From Niabella agricola (GTDB lineage: Bacteria; Bacteroidota; Bacteroidia; Chitinophagales; Chitinophagaceae), in the NCBI RefSeq assembly GCF_021538615.1, contig NZ_JAJHIZ010000003.1, forward strand, positions 3,968,001-4,032,000: DNA of 64,000 nucleotides. Direction: 5' to 3'. The notes beneath the pieces were generated by a model. It saw only the letters and a list, made by a program, of their open reading frames with translations, had not been told where the DNA came from and made no database searches. Both the position numbers and the translations under genes were made by a program. Shown here in pieces: positions 34,776-43,478 of this stretch. Numbering within the stretch: the first letter of the stretch is position 1; the number at the start of each line of letters is the position of its first letter.

Positions 34776-35900
34776 ATGAAAGGCCCTTATACAAGCAAAC
34801 TCAGACCTTTGAATACATGTAAAAAATATCGGATTATAGGACTCTTCCTGGTTTTTGTATCCATTCCCGGGAGTGCGCAGCATTTGGTTTCTTTTTGCGG
34901 GGAGCCAGTTCCCATGGATCAGCAGTTTATACAGGACAAACTGATCAATACCATTCGTAAACAGGTAAACGTGGTGAATTTTCCGGCGCTCCGGAGAAGA
35001 GCGTTTGCCTACTTTCCGCTGGTAGAACGTTACCTGGCCGCATATGGCCTTCACCGGGATCTGAAATACCTGCCGATTGTTGAAAGTGGCTTTCTTACAG
35101 AGGAGGAATCGGCCGTAGGCGCAAAAGGCATCTGGCAGATCATGCCCGCAACGGCCCGCAGCTACGGGCTGGTGATCGATGAAACCCGGGATGAACGGGA
35201 GAACTTTGATAAGGCTACCCGCCTGGCCTGTACCCTGATAAAAGATAATTACAATATGCTGATCCGTTTTGTAGGCCGAACCAACTGGCCGCTGACCATC
35301 GCTGCGTATAATTTTGGCATTGGTAATATCGTAAAGGCGGTAAAAGCACAGGGATATAATTATTTTACCATGAAACTGAATCCTGAAACGGCCCTGTATG
35401 TATATAAGATCATTGCAGTAAAGGAATTGTTTGAATACCCGGAGCTGTATAATGCCAAGTTTGGGTACAATATTTTTAATCCTAGATCAGGACCGAAAAA
35501 TATGCCGGCCTCCAGGGATCTGAAAGTGGTGAATGACCCGGATGTATTACAGGAAATTGAAAAGGAGGTAGCAAAAAATGCCGACAAAAAAGAAACAGTA
35601 GTGCGGGAAGAATATGTGATGGCGCATGTGCTGGGGCGGATCCGGAATTTCCAGGATGGAGATATTGTAGATATCGTGCTGGACGAAGACCTGCAAACGG
35701 CCCGAAAGGGGCTTTCGTATAAAGGATATAAATTTGGAGTACAGGGTTGGATCATCGACGATCGTGTTTACTTTAAGTTGGGATACGACCATGACGTGAC
35801 CCTGTTGGATACCAATAAGGAAAAAGGGATCTTGCTGACCGACCTGCTTTCCAGCAAACGGATCGATGTGCTGCTCAAGAACCTGCTCTATGAAAAATAA
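34776..35900 (+). CDS. Lytic transglycosylase of the T6SS locus
   Basis: A 374-residue protein with a signal sequence (YRIIGLFLVFVSIPGSAQ). The SLT domain shows the catalytic Glu in I-V-E-S-G-F near residue 105, G-A-K-G-I-W-Q-I-M-P-A-T-A near 120 and A-A-Y-N-F-G-I-G-N near 180. It would cut peptidoglycan in the periplasm, making room for an envelope-spanning apparatus. Residues beyond 260 contain a domain of unknown type. ATG 34776 gives the best signal peptide; the ORF extension to 34701 lies inside the previous gene. Its stop abuts the stop of the convergent LytTR gene. Last gene of the right unit. Confidence 0.83.
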   Translation: MKGPYTSKLRPLNTCKKYRIIGLFLVFVSIPGSAQHLVSFCGEPVPMDQQFIQDKLINTIRKQVNVVNFPALRRRAFAYFPLVERYLAAYGLHRDLKYLPIVESGFLTEEESAVGAKGIWQIMPATARSYGLVIDETRDERENFDKATRLACTLIKDNYNMLIRFVGRTNWPLTIAAYNFGIGNIVKAVKAQGYNYFTMKLNPETALYVYKIIAVKELFEYPELYNAKFGYNIFNPRSGPKNMPASRDLKVVNDPDVLQEIEKEVAKNADKKETVVREEYVMAHVLGRIRNFQDGDIVDIVLDEDLQTARKGLSYKGYKFGVQGWIIDDRVYFKLGYDHDVTLLDTNKEKGILLTDLLSSKRIDVLLKNLLYEK

Positions 35901-36665
35901 TTATTTCCCCATCCAGACTTTAAAATCTGTTACGCGTTCCCGGCTTACCAGGGCGTCTTTATCGATGGGAGGGTTTAGTTGTAAAATAAGCCGGTTCCCG
36001 AAATAATCATCAATCTTTTCGATGCACCCGATCGATATAAAAAAGGAGCGGCTGATCCGGAAGAATTGCTCCGGATTAAGCATGCTTTCCAGGTCTTCCA
36101 TTGTATAGTCTACAATAAATTTCCGCTGGTCCTTTGTTTTGAAAAAGATCAGCCGGCCGTCACTGTAGAAATATGCGATCTCATCAATGTCTACGCTCAC
36201 CAGGCGGCTGCCGCTTTTTACGAGAAAGCGCTTGCGGTATTCTTTAAGTTGCAGTTTTTGTTGCAGTTCTTTTACGAGGTGTTCAAACCCCAATGGTTCC
36301 CGCTGTTTTGAAAAATTCTGCCGGAACTTTTCCAGTGCTTTTTTCAACTCGTCTTTTTGAACCGGCTTCAACAGGTAGTCAACGCTGTTTACCTTAAAGG
36401 CCTTGAGCGCAAATTCATCATAGGAAGTGGTGAAGATCACCGGGACCTTTATGGCGGTAAGATTAAATATTTCGAAGCTTTGGCCATCACTGAGCTCAAT
36501 ATCCATCAGTATCAGATCGGGGTCGGGATTGCTTTCCAGCCAGTCCACAGCACTTTTAATGCTGTCTGCTACGCCCATCACTTCAATTGAAGGATCTACC
36601 GCTATCAGGGTTTTCTCTAGTTTTTTAACCGCCAATTCTTCATCTTCGATGATCAGCACTTTCAT
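35901..36665 (-). CDS. LytTR-family response regulator
   Basis: A 254-residue LytR/AlgR-type regulator. The receiver domain (1-120) has the phosphorylation site in L-I-L-M-D-I-E-L-S-D (Asp about 56) and F-T-T-S-Y-D and K-P-V-Q later. The C-terminal LytTR DNA-binding domain (about 150-250) includes R-F-L-V-K-S-G-S-R-L-V-S-V and D-I-D-E-I-A-Y-F-Y-S near 160, and F-F-R-I-S-R-S-F near 210. It is the output of the kinase cluster on the same strand upstream. The stop codons of this and the transglycosylase gene are directly adjacent. Confidence 0.9.
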   Translation of the reverse strand: MKVLIIEDEELAVKKLEKTLIAVDPSIEVMGVADSIKSAVDWLESNPDPDLILMDIELSDGQSFEIFNLTAIKVPVIFTTSYDEFALKAFKVNSVDYLLKPVQKDELKKALEKFRQNFSKQREPLGFEHLVKELQQKLQLKEYRKRFLVKSGSRLVSVDIDEIAYFYSDGRLIFFKTKDQRKFIVDYTMEDLESMLNPEQFFRISRSFFISIGCIEKIDDYFGNRLILQLNPPIDKDALVSRERVTDFKVWMGK

Positions 36666-36738
36666 AAAAAAATATTTGACGGATAAAATTAAATAAATGC
36701 GTGGTAAAGCGGTTCTATATCTGTATTAACTGTTTTAT

Positions 36739-36765
36739 ATGCGTATGAATTGCTCTTATACGCAT
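36739..36765. promoter_or_regulatory. Inverted repeat between kinase and regulator
   Basis: Arms ATGCGTAT (36739-36746) and ATACGCAT (36758-36765) around an 11-nt spacer in the 110-bp gap between the intact LytS-like gene and the LytTR gene. It is too AT-rich for a strong terminator and could be a regulator site or a processing hairpin. Confidence 0.35.
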
Positions 36766-36775
36766 CCTCCCGGTG

Positions 36776-37813
36776 CTATACACGCCAAAGCAGCGGCAGC
36801 ACCACGGTAAAATTCTTATGTCCTTCCATCACCTGGAAACCGGGCTGTTGAAGCAGCTGGTACTTGGTCCGGATATTCTGGAGCCCAATGCCGTTGGTGG
36901 GTACCAATGTTGTTCTTCGCTGAAGATTATTGTTTACCACCAGTTTGTTTTCTCCCGCGGTAAAGATCTCAATGATCAGTGGACTGCTTTTGGAAATGGT
37001 ATTGTGTTTTACGGCGTTTTCTACGGCTAACTGTAGTGTAAGGGAAGGAATGAAGTAGTTGTAATACTGACTGTCGATGCTGATATGCAGTTCGATGGCA
37101 TTTTCGTAGCGGGTTTGCAGGAGTTTAAAATAGGACCGGATAAACTGAAGTTCATCCGTAAGGGTGCTGAGGGTTTCCCGGTTGTTTTTTAAAAGATACC
37201 GGTACACTTTGCTCAACTCATCCAGGAACCGGATGGCGCGTTCTTTTTCAAGACTGATCAGGGACGACAGGGTATTAAAGCAATTGAAGAGAAAATGCGG
37301 GTTTACCTGGTCTTTTAGCGCACTAAACTCCTGTTTCAGCGAAAGCTGGTGAAGCATTTCCTTCCCTGTGGCACTTTCCTTATATTTCCTGAAAATATAA
37401 TCGGTTTCGTAGAGGGGTTCAAAAACCAGGTTTACGCAAAGGCCCACCAATGCACCCTGCCAGAGATGTGATGTCTGGAGCCGGTAGTTGAAAATATGCA
37501 GTCCATGGTAGAGGAGAAAAATGATGTAAACGGAAGGCGTCATTACAAAAAGTGTTACCAGCGCTTTCCCCATGATGCGCTGCCGCGTTTGACTAAGTGC
37601 AGGATATTTTTTTTCGATGAAAAGGTCGTAGCGGGTATGCGCATCCATCGACAGTATTCCGAAACCGAAGATCAGCGGGGCGGAAAACAGCCAGATGAGC
37701 GGTTCGTTCCAGATGCGGTCTTCAAACATAATGAGGTGTAGCATGGCCGTAATAAACGGCATCGAAAACAAAAATGAATATAGCCGCAGTTTGGGCCATT
37801 TGAGTCGCTTCAT
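36776..37813 (-). CDS. LytS-type sensor histidine kinase (intact)
   Basis: A 345-residue membrane kinase: about four transmembrane helices (residues 10-135), then the His-kinase motif Q-V-N-P-H-F-L-F-N-C-F-N near residue 190 with the phosphorylated His. The ATP-binding part keeps its N box (A-V-E-N-A-V-K-H-N near 280) and a glycine box (N-G-I-G-L-Q-N-I-R). It is the only one of three adjacent kinases with these intact. It shares a 4-bp ATGA overlap with the upstream kinase gene. It likely phosphorylates the LytTR regulator encoded 110 bp downstream. Confidence 0.9.
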   Translation of the reverse strand: MKRLKWPKLRLYSFLFSMPFITAMLHLIMFEDRIWNEPLIWLFSAPLIFGFGILSMDAHTRYDLFIEKKYPALSQTRQRIMGKALVTLFVMTPSVYIIFLLYHGLHIFNYRLQTSHLWQGALVGLCVNLVFEPLYETDYIFRKYKESATGKEMLHQLSLKQEFSALKDQVNPHFLFNCFNTLSSLISLEKERAIRFLDELSKVYRYLLKNNRETLSTLTDELQFIRSYFKLLQTRYENAIELHISIDSQYYNYFIPSLTLQLAVENAVKHNTISKSSPLIIEIFTAGENKLVVNNNLQRRTTLVPTNGIGLQNIRTKYQLLQQPGFQVMEGHKNFTVVLPLLWRV

Positions 37814-38871
37814 TGTACCACCTCCTTTTTTTCGGATATCAGGGGAATCAGGATCAGCTGCTGTCCGTTCCGGTCTTTTGTAATGATTAGTTCAAGTCCC
37901 AGCAGCTTGTACTTTTTGATCATGGCATCCAGGGAATTGTCATGATCCAGGTCTTTCGAAAATGTTTTGGGCTGCAGGTTGTAAGCAGCACGCAGTACAT
38001 GGTACCCAGTAGAGGTAATATGAATCCTGAGTGGCTGTTGTTTGCTGATGATGTTTTGGGCACAGGTATGCTCAATAAGTGCCTGTAAGAGCAGGGGTGG
38101 TAATAATTTCCCCTGGTCGTTTTCATCTATTGCAAGATGCACCTGCAGGCCTTCACCAAAACGTTCCCGGAGTAAATGGGTGTAGGCTTTCAAAAAATCA
38201 ATCTCTGTATGCAATGTTACGAGCTGCTCATGATCATTTCGCAGCAGGTAGCGGTATACCCGGGTAAGTTCATTTAAAAAGTTTTCCGCTTTTTCTTCAT
38301 CTTCTTCGATCAGGCTGCTGAGTGAATTCAAACAGTTGAACAGGAAGTGCGGGTTTACCTGGCTTTTTAACGCATTCAGCTGACTTTGTTTATACGAAGT
38401 ATTCAACTGTTCAGTCTCCTGCAGTGTCAATTTCCATTCCCGGAAGCGGTGGATGCTCTCCATCAGGAAGGTAAGAAAAATGGTAATGATGGATACGGAA
38501 AGGCAGATCCAGGCAAGCCGGTGCTCATTGAATTCTGTTTTAAACAAAGGAATGGCTGCGTAGACTTTAAAAAGCAGGTATTTAAAAAAAACACTTACCA
38601 GGATAAAGGTGATGACCATCAGGCTCAACTTTTTGATCACCTCCTCTTCTTTGGGAAACCGTTTCCTGAGCAGCAAGGAAATAAAAGTACAGACAAAGGA
38701 TACGAGCATCAACTCTGTAAACGTAACGCTGGTGGCGGCCACAAAAAAGGAACCGCTGCTGTAATAAGACCGGTCGAAGTAAATGCTATTGACCACCAAT
38801 GCGGTTGGGATGCAGATCAGTGCAATCGTTTTAAAACGCTTCCAGGTATATGTAGAAAAATACAGTTTCAT
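37810..38871 (-). CDS. LytS-type kinase homologue with degenerate ATP site
   Basis: A 353-residue protein with about four transmembrane helices, then Q-V-N-P-H-F-L-F-N-C-L-N (phospho-acceptor His) near residue 180. The nucleotide site is eroded: where the N box should be E-N-A-x-K-H, it reads E-H-T-C-A-Q-N; the glycine box is lost too (L-D-H-D-N-S-L-D-A-M). It may accept phosphate or act as a regulator of the intact kinase. ATG 38871 is preferred over the ORF start at 38946. Ten bases separate it from the propeller sensor stop. Confidence 0.82.
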   Translation of the reverse strand: MKLYFSTYTWKRFKTIALICIPTALVVNSIYFDRSYYSSGSFFVAATSVTFTELMLVSFVCTFISLLLRKRFPKEEEVIKKLSLMVITFILVSVFFKYLLFKVYAAIPLFKTEFNEHRLAWICLSVSIITIFLTFLMESIHRFREWKLTLQETEQLNTSYKQSQLNALKSQVNPHFLFNCLNSLSSLIEEDEEKAENFLNELTRVYRYLLRNDHEQLVTLHTEIDFLKAYTHLLRERFGEGLQVHLAIDENDQGKLLPPLLLQALIEHTCAQNIISKQQPLRIHITSTGYHVLRAAYNLQPKTFSKDLDHDNSLDAMIKKYKLLGLELIITKDRNGQQLILIPLISEKKEVVQ

Positions 38872-38881
38872 AAACGGATGG

Positions 38882-41800
38882 CTATAATTGAATGCGGCAC
38901 TCAATTTCGGCCTGGTTGGTATGTATCGAAGAATAGATCCAGCCATTAATGTTCTTTACCCTGCTCACAAATTCGCGGTTCGTTAAGAAATGCTGCAACT
39001 GCTCTTTGTTACAGTGCTGGTGCGAAAACTGCAGGGTATACAACAGCCGGTTTTTATCAGCACCGAAATGAATACAGATGTTTTCGGCTCCTGCATTCAG
39101 TAGCGCTTTAATGCTGCGCTTAAATAACAAAAGAATTTCGTACCGCAACTGTACATTCATTTTAAGCAGGTGCACTTTGGGGTCATGAGCCAGGTCGATA
39201 TGCGTGCGGTACCGGTTGTTCAGAATGCCTACATATTTGTGAAGGCGTCGTAACAATTGTTCTGTATTGTCGTTCTCGGGGGATATGGCCCAGAGCATGT
39301 CCTGCATCGCTGATATCATTTCAGAACTTCTGAACCGGATTTGCTCCACAAACTCCTGCGATTTCTTTGGATCCGAACGGTGTTTCAATACGGCCATTTC
39401 ACTTAGGATATTGATGTTTTCGAGGGTAGTGCTCACATCATTGTGGAGCCTGCTGCCGATATTGGTACGTAATTTTTCCATTTCTTCGCGCCGCTTCATT
39501 CGGTATTGGTCAAACACATACAACAAAAGCAGTGTTAGTAAGGCTAGCAAAATATAAAACCAAAGCGTTTTGTAGAAGGGCGCTTCAATTACAACGGGAA
39601 TAGTGAGGATGCCCGTCAGGATATGGCCTTCATCCAGGAAGGCGGTGCTTAGGGTGTATTTGCCGGAGGGCAGGTAATTGAGTAGGACCTCACCGGTAGC
39701 AGTGGCCGCCTTCCAGTTTTTGTCCATTCCTTCAAACTTAAAATAAACCGGGTAGGTCGTGTGAAATGTGTTGGTCGTAAACCGCGCCTTAAGTGCGATC
39801 CGTCCGGGGCCCAGCCGGAGTTTCTTTAAAGCCAGGATTGAGTCCACCGGAACGGGCACATCATTGATATAGAACTCTGCGAGTTGTATCCGGGGAGCAG
39901 CATGTCCCTTGATCCGGCCCATGATCACTTCAGGGTTAAAAATTACCATTCCGTGATTGGTGCCAAAAACGATGCGCCCATCTTTAAGGGTTGTTTCAGC
40001 TGCATAATTGTAACTGATGTCATCCAATCCGTGACGTTCATCAAACGCATACGTTCCGGTTTTTTGATCCGGCCATTGGGCTGTAATGCCGGTGGGACTG
40101 CTGGTCCAGATGGCTCCATTATTATCGATGGCCAGGTTGGCAACGGGTGCCTGTTTTTTCTGGTATCGAAAGGTTTCGGTTTTTTTATCCAGTATATTCA
40201 GCCCGTCTGAACTAAATACCAGGGTGCCATCGGCAGCTTCTGCTATATCCGAAACGGCAATGCCCATTATCCGTTTTCCTTCGGGTTGATTGGGCATATA
40301 ATGCCCGGTTCTTAATTCTTTTTGCACATTGATCCGGTACAGGCCGTCCCAGATGGTACCAGCCCACAATTCATCTTGTTTGCTGATGTGCAGCCGGCAG
40401 ACTGGTGAATTTGTTTTTTCGATCAGTTTCCAAGCTTGCTCGGCGGGGTGGTATTTTACGATATGGCCGCCCTGTGTTCCGAACCAAAGATTGCCGTTTT
40501 TATCTTCTGCTACCTGTCGTACAGTGGTCTGCTGGAAGACAGGTGGATAAATCCGGGTGATTTTCTTTGTTAACCTGTTGTAAAACCCTACGCCGCCGTT
40601 TTGAATACCCCATACGATATCGCCCTTGTGAGTTTCCTCCAGGCACCAGACCATTCCTTCCTGTAACCCGGCATTACCTGGAAAAAAGCCGGGAACCAAT
40701 GGTTGAAATTGTTGGTTATAGGCAAAGATTCCATGTCCCCATGTGCTCACAAGAATTTCTCCCGTACGGGTTTCCAGGATGTCCGTTACGTCCTGTTTAA
40801 AGGGAGCATCGTTGTTTGAGACACGGTTATAAATAAAGTTAAAAAGATGCTGTGGTGGGTTAAAATGATACACCCCCTTATTTGTAGCCAGCCAGATGTT
40901 TTTTTCGCGGTCCTGTAAAAGGTGGTGCACAATATCATATCGCAGGCTGTAGATACCCGGGGCATTTTTTTCGATTAGCTCCACCTTATGTTGCGAAGGG
41001 TTTAGTTTGGCAAAAAGGTTATCGCCGGCGATCCATGTAGCGCCTCCTTCGGTTTCGAAAATGCCATATGCTGTAAAATATTCACTTTTTAGCACCTGCA
41101 GAATCTTATCATCCCATCGCTTGATATGTCCGGACGGATCCATACTTTGTAGGATCAGTCCCGTTTCGGGCCAAGCTCCGATCCACTTTCTTTTATCTGC
41201 ATCCACATAAAAAAAGTTCACCATTGTCAAATTGCCGAAAGCCTCAATGGAAGGATCATTCCCTGCATTTGAACCTGCATAAGAAAGCTGATGACGGAAG
41301 GAATGGTATTTTACCAATCCCTTTGAAGTGCCGATCCAGTAGTTCCGATCCGCATCCTGGTAAAACTGCGTGGGAAGCCATCCGTTCGGTAGCCGAAACC
41401 AATTATAACGTTCGCTTACCTCTGTTCCGGCTGCGTTCAGGGTCATAAATCCCTGCAACCGGTATACGACTACGATGCGTTCATCCTGGTCTACAAATAA
41501 ACTGGCGTTCCTGGGCCGGATATGTGCAGGTCGAATTAACTTCACAGGGTGCCATTTGAAATCGGTTGTATTGAGATAGCCCAATACCGAGTCGGCAATG
41601 ATCATCCAGACACGGCTCCCGCGGTCAACATAAAGATCGTTCAGCGCACCCTGGGGAAGTTGCCTGCCATCCGTGCGAAAGTTCAGGAAACGGTATCCGT
41701 CATAACGTTGCAGGCAATTGGGCGTTGCCATCCAAATATAACCCTTTGTATCCTGCTGTACTTTGCTTACCGTATTGCTGGCCAACCCATCGCGCAGGCC

Positions 41801-41884
41801 AAGGTGCGCAAACAGGTAGTTTTGCTGCGCATTGGCTATAAAGCACCTCACCAGTAAAATGAAACACAACAGTTGTTTGATCAA
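38882..41884 (-). CDS. Two-component propeller sensor with degenerate kinase domain
   Basis: A 1000-residue membrane sensor. The signal peptide is followed by two periplasmic beta propellers made of repeats such as G-Y-I-W-M-A-T and G-N-L-W-F-G-T-Q (residues 30-660), a Y_Y_Y domain (about 670-760) and a transmembrane helix (WFYILLALLTLLLLYVF, near 775). The cytoplasmic part has the HisKA_3-like motif S-R-L-H-N-D-V-S-T-T-L-E-N-I with His near 817. The ATP-binding part lacks the K-E-x-x-x-N and D-N-G-x-G-F motifs (it reads F-K-R-S-I-K-A-L-L). It starts the kinase cluster. Confidence 0.85.
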   Translation of the reverse strand: MIKQLLCFILLVRCFIANAQQNYLFAHLGLRDGLASNTVSKVQQDTKGYIWMATPNCLQRYDGYRFLNFRTDGRQLPQGALNDLYVDRGSRVWMIIADSVLGYLNTTDFKWHPVKLIRPAHIRPRNASLFVDQDERIVVVYRLQGFMTLNAAGTEVSERYNWFRLPNGWLPTQFYQDADRNYWIGTSKGLVKYHSFRHQLSYAGSNAGNDPSIEAFGNLTMVNFFYVDADKRKWIGAWPETGLILQSMDPSGHIKRWDDKILQVLKSEYFTAYGIFETEGGATWIAGDNLFAKLNPSQHKVELIEKNAPGIYSLRYDIVHHLLQDREKNIWLATNKGVYHFNPPQHLFNFIYNRVSNNDAPFKQDVTDILETRTGEILVSTWGHGIFAYNQQFQPLVPGFFPGNAGLQEGMVWCLEETHKGDIVWGIQNGGVGFYNRLTKKITRIYPPVFQQTTVRQVAEDKNGNLWFGTQGGHIVKYHPAEQAWKLIEKTNSPVCRLHISKQDELWAGTIWDGLYRINVQKELRTGHYMPNQPEGKRIMGIAVSDIAEAADGTLVFSSDGLNILDKKTETFRYQKKQAPVANLAIDNNGAIWTSSPTGITAQWPDQKTGTYAFDERHGLDDISYNYAAETTLKDGRIVFGTNHGMVIFNPEVIMGRIKGHAAPRIQLAEFYINDVPVPVDSILALKKLRLGPGRIALKARFTTNTFHTTYPVYFKFEGMDKNWKAATATGEVLLNYLPSGKYTLSTAFLDEGHILTGILTIPVVIEAPFYKTLWFYILLALLTLLLLYVFDQYRMKRREEMEKLRTNIGSRLHNDVSTTLENINILSEMAVLKHRSDPKKSQEFVEQIRFRSSEMISAMQDMLWAISPENDNTEQLLRRLHKYVGILNNRYRTHIDLAHDPKVHLLKMNVQLRYEILLLFKRSIKALLNAGAENICIHFGADKNRLLYTLQFSHQHCNKEQLQHFLTNREFVSRVKNINGWIYSSIHTNQAEIECRIQL

Positions 41885-41903
41885 AAAAAATGGTTTGTAA
41901 AAA

Positions 41904-41911
41904 CAAATCTA
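41904..41911 (-). promoter_or_regulatory. Candidate -7 element for the propeller sensor operon
   Basis: CAAATCTA on the plus strand reads TAGATTTG on the minus strand, matching TAnnTTTG. It lies 20 bp upstream of the sensor start. A CAA (TTG on the minus strand) stands 24 bp further on, slightly beyond the typical spacing. Confidence 0.35.
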
Positions 41912-42131
41912 CCGTAAAAAAATGAGAGCAGTATACAACCGGTTGAACAAATTGAGCGATTCATGCTACCACTTTTGCAGTTGATTTGGTATTCGTTTCA
42001 GGGGGGCTTTATGTCGGGGTATTTGGATACAGCTGTTCAAACAATTCGTGCAGATAATTTGGCATTTCGTTCGTCATATGCTTTTCCCCGAAATCATCCG
42101 GAAGCACCTTCGCACTCTAAAAACAATAGCT

Positions 42132-42917
42132 ATGAAGAAATTTGTTATGTTAAGTTTGGGTGCGGCACTGTTGTCGGCATCCTGTACCAGAAACGGGGTA
42201 CAACTGCGTGAAAAAAGATATCAGGGACCTGAAGTGATGTTTCACGAAGGGAAGGCAAGCACCTGGTATGAAACCGATGTGGATGACAAGCCCTTGCGTT
42301 TGGCAATTTGGATGGACGATGCTGCATGGAACAGTTTGCCTACAGAGGCAGATGTACAGGCTGGTGGCGGGCATCACCATACAAACAACACGGTGTTGGC
42401 ATTTCATCCAAAAGTGGACCAGCGCATCTTTAATCATGTAGGGTTAGACTGGAACCCGCAAGGGCACGAGCCTGCGCCGGTTTACGGATTACCGCATTTT
42501 GACTTCCATTTTTATAGCATGAGTCCAAATGAAGTTGCGGCAATCCCGGCATATGAAGCAGATAGTTCCGGATTTAAAAACTGGCCTGAAGCAGCTTATT
42601 TCCCGGTGAATTATATAAATCCGGGTGGAGGTGTGCCCAAAATGGGGTGCCATTGGATGGATGTTACATCTCCTGAATTAAATGGAGCTGTTTTTGGGCA
42701 AACGTTTCTTTACGGTTCCTACAATGGTAAGGTGACCTTTATGGAGCCCATGATCACCAAGGCATTTATCGAAGCTAATCCCGAATTCAGCAGGGCCATT
42801 CCCCAGCCGGCGAAGGTACAGCTGTCCGGATATTATCCAACCACTATGCGGTTGCATCGTTCCGGAAATGCACGGGAAGTTATCCTGGAGCATTTTATAT
42901 ATCGAACTGCCCAGTAA
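42132..42917 (+). CDS. TTHB210-like (DUF5602) lipoprotein
   Basis: A 261-residue lipoprotein: signal sequence MKKFVMLSLGAALLSASC with the lipobox Cys at 18. The mature part has H-V-G-L-D-W-N-P-Q-G-H-E-P near residue 115 and L-P-H-F-D-F-H-F-Y near 130. These His-rich blocks are the ones I associate with the TTHB210-like family, which is regulated by extracytoplasmic sigma factors in Thermus. The function is not known. A C-G-C-H pair of His clusters might bind a metal. ATG 42132 is chosen by the lipobox; the ORF opens at 42048. Confidence 0.62.
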   Translation: MKKFVMLSLGAALLSASCTRNGVQLREKRYQGPEVMFHEGKASTWYETDVDDKPLRLAIWMDDAAWNSLPTEADVQAGGGHHHTNNTVLAFHPKVDQRIFNHVGLDWNPQGHEPAPVYGLPHFDFHFYSMSPNEVAAIPAYEADSSGFKNWPEAAYFPVNYINPGGGVPKMGCHWMDVTSPELNGAVFGQTFLYGSYNGKVTFMEPMITKAFIEANPEFSRAIPQPAKVQLSGYYPTTMRLHRSGNAREVILEHFIYRTAQ

Positions 42918-42933
42918 GGATCATGATTTCGGT

Positions 42934-42972
42934 AAAAAGCGGTTGTCTCAAGTGATGCGGCAACCGCTTTTT
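42934..42972 (+). terminator. Terminator after the TTHB210-like gene
   Basis: Arms AAAAAGCGGTTG and CAACCGCTTTTT (12 bp each) around a 15-nt loop, followed by T residues, 17 bp after the stop. The next 500 bases (to 43478) hold no gene on either strand that I can support. They include a second hairpin at about 43336-43377 and a third at 43402-43436. Confidence 0.7.
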
Positions 42973-43401
42973 AGTGGGTAAGAAGATGATGGCGCGCTCG
43001 AATTAAAATATGCGATCCCGGCGTACTCCATCCCTTTTTATCAGCTGTATGTAGTCTCGGGTTATTGTGCTTAAACAGCAATTTAAAGGAAATAAAAATG
43101 TAGCCATAACCGAGGAGAGATAATCCAGACGCAGCGTTATGTGTGTGAGGAACTGTATATGCCGGGAGGCTGCCCTTCGGCTTTAAAAAATGTTGAAGGC
43201 CTCGCTTGTTGTATACCTTAGGAAGAACCAGACCTTCGCGTTATCATTAGCAATCTTTACCGGCTTATTTTAATTATTGAAATGGGCTATACTTGCGCGT
43301 TTATATTATGACGTTAGTAAATGCCTTTAACAAAACACCCGCTTTGTTCCTGTTTTTCAGAGAACAAAACGGGAGGGTGCTTTGAATTTTTTTATTGTAA
43401 A

Positions 43402-43436
43402 CATTAAAGCCGGTAGTTTTTTACTGCCGGCTTTAA
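43402..43436. terminator. Terminator downstream of the cytochrome c gene
   Basis: Arms CATTAAAGCCGGTAG and CTGCCGGCTTTAATG around a T-rich loop, with one G-T pair, 42 bp beyond the stop of the minus-strand cytochrome c gene. It may end that transcript. Confidence 0.6.
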
Positions 43437-43478
43437 TGGGGTGCTGTTTTTATGGTAACTGGAGCGATGACCGCGGCA

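Noticed and set aside
38386..38949. 187-codon plus-strand frame opposite a kinase gene
   Set aside because: The kinase on the minus strand is supported by its motifs; this is its shadow.
42973..43401. tRNA or CRISPR in the gene-free interval
   Set aside because: No cloverleaf or repeated spacer array was seen; only hairpins.
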